From Clostridiales bacterium (GTDB lineage Bacteria > Bacillota > Clostridia > Monoglobales > WRBX01), in assembly GCA_031261985.1 (NCBI GenBank), contig JAISIR010000018.1, positions 55,343 through 119,342 of the forward strand: a DNA stretch of 64,000 nt, written 5' to 3'. The translations under genes were made by a program, and so were the position numbers. Shown here in pieces: positions 60,982 through 64,000 of this stretch. How positions within the stretch are numbered: the first letter of the stretch is position 1; the number at the start of each line of letters is the position of its first letter. The notes beneath the pieces were generated by a model, which saw only the letters and a list, made by a program, of their open reading frames with translations, made no database searches and had not been told where the DNA came from.

Positions 60982-61881
60982 ATGTTCGAGGCAGTTCAAA
61001 AAAACAAACGAAGAACTTACTTTATTGCTACTTTATGCTTTGTATTTTTAGGCGTTGTTGTATATTTTATTGCTGAGTTTAGTGGATTGGGTAATATTGC
61101 AATTCCTATTGCTGTTTTAGTAGCAATTTGCAGCACTTTTTTCTCATACTTCTTTAGCGATAAAATAGTTTTAGCAAGTAGCCATGCAAAGCCTGCCGAT
61201 GAAGAAACCGAGAAATATCTTCATAATATAGTCGAAGGTTTGTGCGTTGCATCGGGTCTACCTAAACCTAGAATTTACGTAGTTGACGACCCTGCGCCTA
61301 ACGCTTTTGCTACGGGACGGAACCCTCAAAAAGCGGTTGTATGCGTTACCACTGGCTTGCTTCAACGCTTGGATTATTACCAGTTGGAGGGTGTTTTAGC
61401 GCATGAACTAGCGCACATTAAAAATTATGATATTCTACTTTCTACCGTTGTAACTGTTATGGTGGGCATAGTCATTATTCTAAGTGATATTTTTACTAGG
61501 TTTATGTTCTTTGGCGGTGGTCGAAGCCGACGAAGCAATGACGACAACGGTGGCGGGATTCAAATTATACTTTTTATTATCGGTCTTATTTTTATAATCC
61601 TTGCACCGTTATTTGGGCAATTGTTAAAGATGGCATTAAGCAGGAATCGCGAGTATTTAGCTGATAGCACAGCGATAGAATTCACTCGTAACCCAGAAGG
61701 TTTGGCAACCGCTTTAGAGAAAATCTCACAAGACCCGATGCCTGTGGAGCATGCTAATAAAGCCACAGCTAACATGTATATTTGTAATCCGCTTAGAAAC
61801 AAAAAGGGCGAGTCGGTTGATTTATTTTCTACGCATCCGCCTATAGATAAACGCATTGAAGCTATACGCAACATCAGATAG
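60982..61881 (+). CDS. htpX: M48 family metalloprotease HtpX
   Basis: LEGVLAHELAHIKNYDI; PNAFATGRNPQKAVV. Confidence 0.9.
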   Translation: MFEAVQKNKRRTYFIATLCFVFLGVVVYFIAEFSGLGNIAIPIAVLVAICSTFFSYFFSDKIVLASSHAKPADEETEKYLHNIVEGLCVASGLPKPRIYVVDDPAPNAFATGRNPQKAVVCVTTGLLQRLDYYQLEGVLAHELAHIKNYDILLSTVVTVMVGIVIILSDIFTRFMFFGGGRSRRSNDDNGGGIQIILFIIGLIFIILAPLFGQLLKMALSRNREYLADSTAIEFTRNPEGLATALEKISQDPMPVEHANKATANMYICNPLRNKKGESVDLFSTHPPIDKRIEAIRNIR

Positions 61882-61926
61882 ATTTTTATGTAACTTATAT
61901 TACGAAAAACTTAGGGGAATAAACCA

Positions 61927-64000
61927 ATGAACATATTAATGACTCTTCAGAGCTTGGATATTGGCGGTGCAGAGACACATGTTGTCGAGCTTTGCATAGA
62001 GCTGAAAAAGCGCGGGCATAACGTTGCGATTGCCTCGAATGGTGGGACGTATATCCAAACGCTTATGGCGCATAATATTCCGCATTTTCAAGTGCCGCTA
62101 CATAATAAAAACCCGCTTAATGTAATTAAATCTTACCGAATGATTAAAGATTTAATTCTACAAAACAACTACGATATTGTTCATGCACATGCGCGAATTC
62201 CTGCGTTTATTTGCGGTCTGCTTGCGCGCAAAAAAAAGTTTAACTTTAAGTTTATTACTTCTGCTCATTGGGTATTTAAGGTTACTCCGCTTTGGCGGCT
62301 GATAAGCAATTGGGGCGATAGAACAGTTGCAGTTTCTAATGATATTAAAAATTATTTGATGGATAATTATAATACTCCCGCGCGGCAAATTGATGTAACG
62401 ATAAATGGAATAGACACGGTGCGTTTTAACCCAAAGACCGATTACGAGATGACGGCGCGGCAATTTGCCCTTAAACCCAAAAATATTAAGATTGTTTATG
62501 TTAGCCGAATGGATAGCGACCGAAGCATGGTTGCCTTCCAACTTATCGATGCGGTTAGTAGTTTAAAAAAACCGAATATTCAATTGTTGATTGTAGGTGG
62601 CGGCGATGATTTATTAAAGCTTCAGGCGTATGCGCATAAAGCCAATTTACAATCGGGGCGCGATGATTTTATTGTAGTGGCAGGTGCGAGGACGGATATT
62701 GATAAATGTGTATCGTGTGGTGATATTTTTGTTGGCGTAAGCAGGGCTGCGTTAGAGGCGATGTCTGCTGGCAAACCGACAATTGTTGCAGGAAACGAAG
62801 GTTACATCGGGATTATCAGCGATGAAACTTTGCCAATTTCTATCCAAACTAATTTTTGTTGCCGCGGGTGTGCGGCTTCAACCGTTGAGAAATTGACGGA
62901 AGATTTGCAAAAACTAATTGCACTATCACCTGAAGAACGCAAAAAAATGGGGGAATTAAATAGGAAAATAATTTTAGATAAATATTCAGCAAAAGCAATG
63001 ACAGACGATTACGAGCGTGCATATGCCAAGCTTTATCAACCTAAAATGTTAATTTCTGGCTATTATGGGCATAAAAACGCTGGCGATGATTCTATTCTTA
63101 ATGCCATGCTTAAAACTTTAGACGATAATGGTTTAGGCGGCAACTTATGCGTGCTTTCGCATACTCCTTACGACACTCAAAAAGCCTATGGAGTTATGGC
63201 GATAAATAGGTTTAACCCGTGCAAAATTATCGCTAAGATGAAGAGTTACAACGGGCTTATAAGTGGTGGTGGAAGTATTTTGCAAGATGTGACCAGCACA
63301 AAATCGTTACTTTACTACCTTAAAATTATACAAATGGCAAAGCACTATGGCATGAAGGTTTTTGTGTATGCAAACGGGATAGGTCCTATCTATAATCCTA
63401 AAAATATCAAGAAAACGCTGCAAACTTTAGAGCATGTCGACAAGATTACTTTGCGTGAAGAGAACTCGCTTAACGAGTTAAGAGTAATGGGCATGGACAC
63501 TAAAAATGTTGTAGTGACTGCCGACCCTGTTTTTGTAACCGATATGCCAACGGATGATGAGATTGCTGAAATTATCAAGGATTGTGGTATGAAATACGCT
63601 TCGTTACCAGATAAAAAGTTGCCCTCTAAAGGGGCATCTGATGAGAGGCAGGCTGCTGAGGGGCTGGCTGATAAATCTTTGACTGATAAATCTAAAAACA
63701 ACTTGAACAAAAATGTTAAAACTATTGCGAAAAATGATGATAATGACAAAAATTTCTTCTTAATTAGCGTTAGGGATTGGAAGGACAATTGCCCACATTT
63801 TGAGACGGTGTTGGCAGATGTTATCGACCATATTGCTAATAAAAATAATTTAGTGCCTGTTTTTGCCACGATGCAGCCGCAAAAAGATAGGATTATAACT
63901 AAAAAAATCATGTCGCGGTTAGCATGTAAATCTATTTTGCTTCCACCAGAATATTCGGTTAAAGAAATCTTGGCGGTTATGTCTAAATGTCGATTAGTTA
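61927..64000 (+). CDS. Glycosyltransferase (family 4-like) fused to CsaB-like polysaccharide pyruvyl transferase; truncated by window end
   Basis: Open frame read by hand: MNILMTLQSLDIGGAETHVVELCIELKKRGHNVAIAS...; second part LISGYYGHKNAGDDSILNAML...LISGGGSILQDVTSTKSLLYYL. Confidence 0.8.
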   Translation, partial: MNILMTLQSLDIGGAETHVVELCIELKKRGHNVAIASNGGTYIQTLMAHNIPHFQVPLHNKNPLNVIKSYRMIKDLILQNNYDIVHAHARIPAFICGLLARKKKFNFKFITSAHWVFKVTPLWRLISNWGDRTVAVSNDIKNYLMDNYNTPARQIDVTINGIDTVRFNPKTDYEMTARQFALKPKNIKIVYVSRMDSDRSMVAFQLIDAVSSLKKPNIQLLIVGGGDDLLKLQAYAHKANLQSGRDDFIVVAGARTDIDKCVSCGDIFVGVSRAALEAMSAGKPTIVAGNEGYIGIISDETLPISIQTNFCCRGCAASTVEKLTEDLQKLIALSPEERKKMGELNRKIILDKYSAKAMTDDYERAYAKLYQPKMLISGYYGHKNAGDDSILNAMLKTLDDNGLGGNLCVLSHTPYDTQKAYGVMAINRFNPCKIIAKMKSYNGLISGGGSILQDVTSTKSLLYYLKIIQMAKHYGMKVFVYANGIGPIYNPKNIKKTLQTLEHVDKITLREENSLNELRVMGMDTKNVVVTADPVFVTDMPTDDEIAEIIKDCGMKYASLPDKKLPSKGASDERQAAEGLADKSLTDKSKNNLNKNVKTIAKNDDNDKNFFLISVRDWKDNCPHFETVLADVIDHIANKNNLVPVFATMQPQKDRIITKKIMSRLACKSILLPPEYSVKEILAVMSKCRLV

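Noticed and set aside
1-64000. Prophage, CRISPR array, tRNA/rRNA genes
   Set aside because: No phage structural genes, regular repeat-spacer arrays or recognisable tRNA T-arm/anticodon cores or rRNA sequence seen on reading

Overview
This 64 kb low-GC window looks like the chromosome of an endospore-forming Firmicute (Clostridia-like). Sporulation markers are dipicolinate synthase A/B, SpoVAC and an alpha/beta SASP. Most of it is housekeeping: cmk-plsC-ispH/rpsA, murD, murT/gatD, rqcH, dusB, lepA, ilvA, metA, pfk, rsgA-rpe, guaA, ftsEX-envC-ctpA and clpC-lemA-htpX. Accessory material stands out against this. The strongest candidate system is a two-gene caspase-like protease + TIR (DUF1863/ThsB-like) module at 44357-45714. 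It lies directly behind guaA and is bracketed by a 12-bp direct repeat of the guaA 3' end (gagtgggagtag at 44249-44260 and 45838-45849), so it looks like a Thoeris-like (type IV-like) defence cargo in a known island hotspot. Other notable observations: an unannotated Fst/TxpA-like type I toxin-antitoxin locus (8330-8675); a ClpC-like unfoldase whose second AAA+ domain appears ATPase-dead but keeps an LGF ClpP-type loop; an in-frame TGA in a hypothetical gene (50185-51729); a structured intergenic RNA candidate with C-rich, anti-Shine-Dalgarno-like loops (34000-34280); a leader-peptide/attenuator architecture ahead of an acyl-CoA synthetase gene; a MITE-like element; and several unusual domain fusions. 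All calls come from reading the sequence and the supplied translations. No database search was run.
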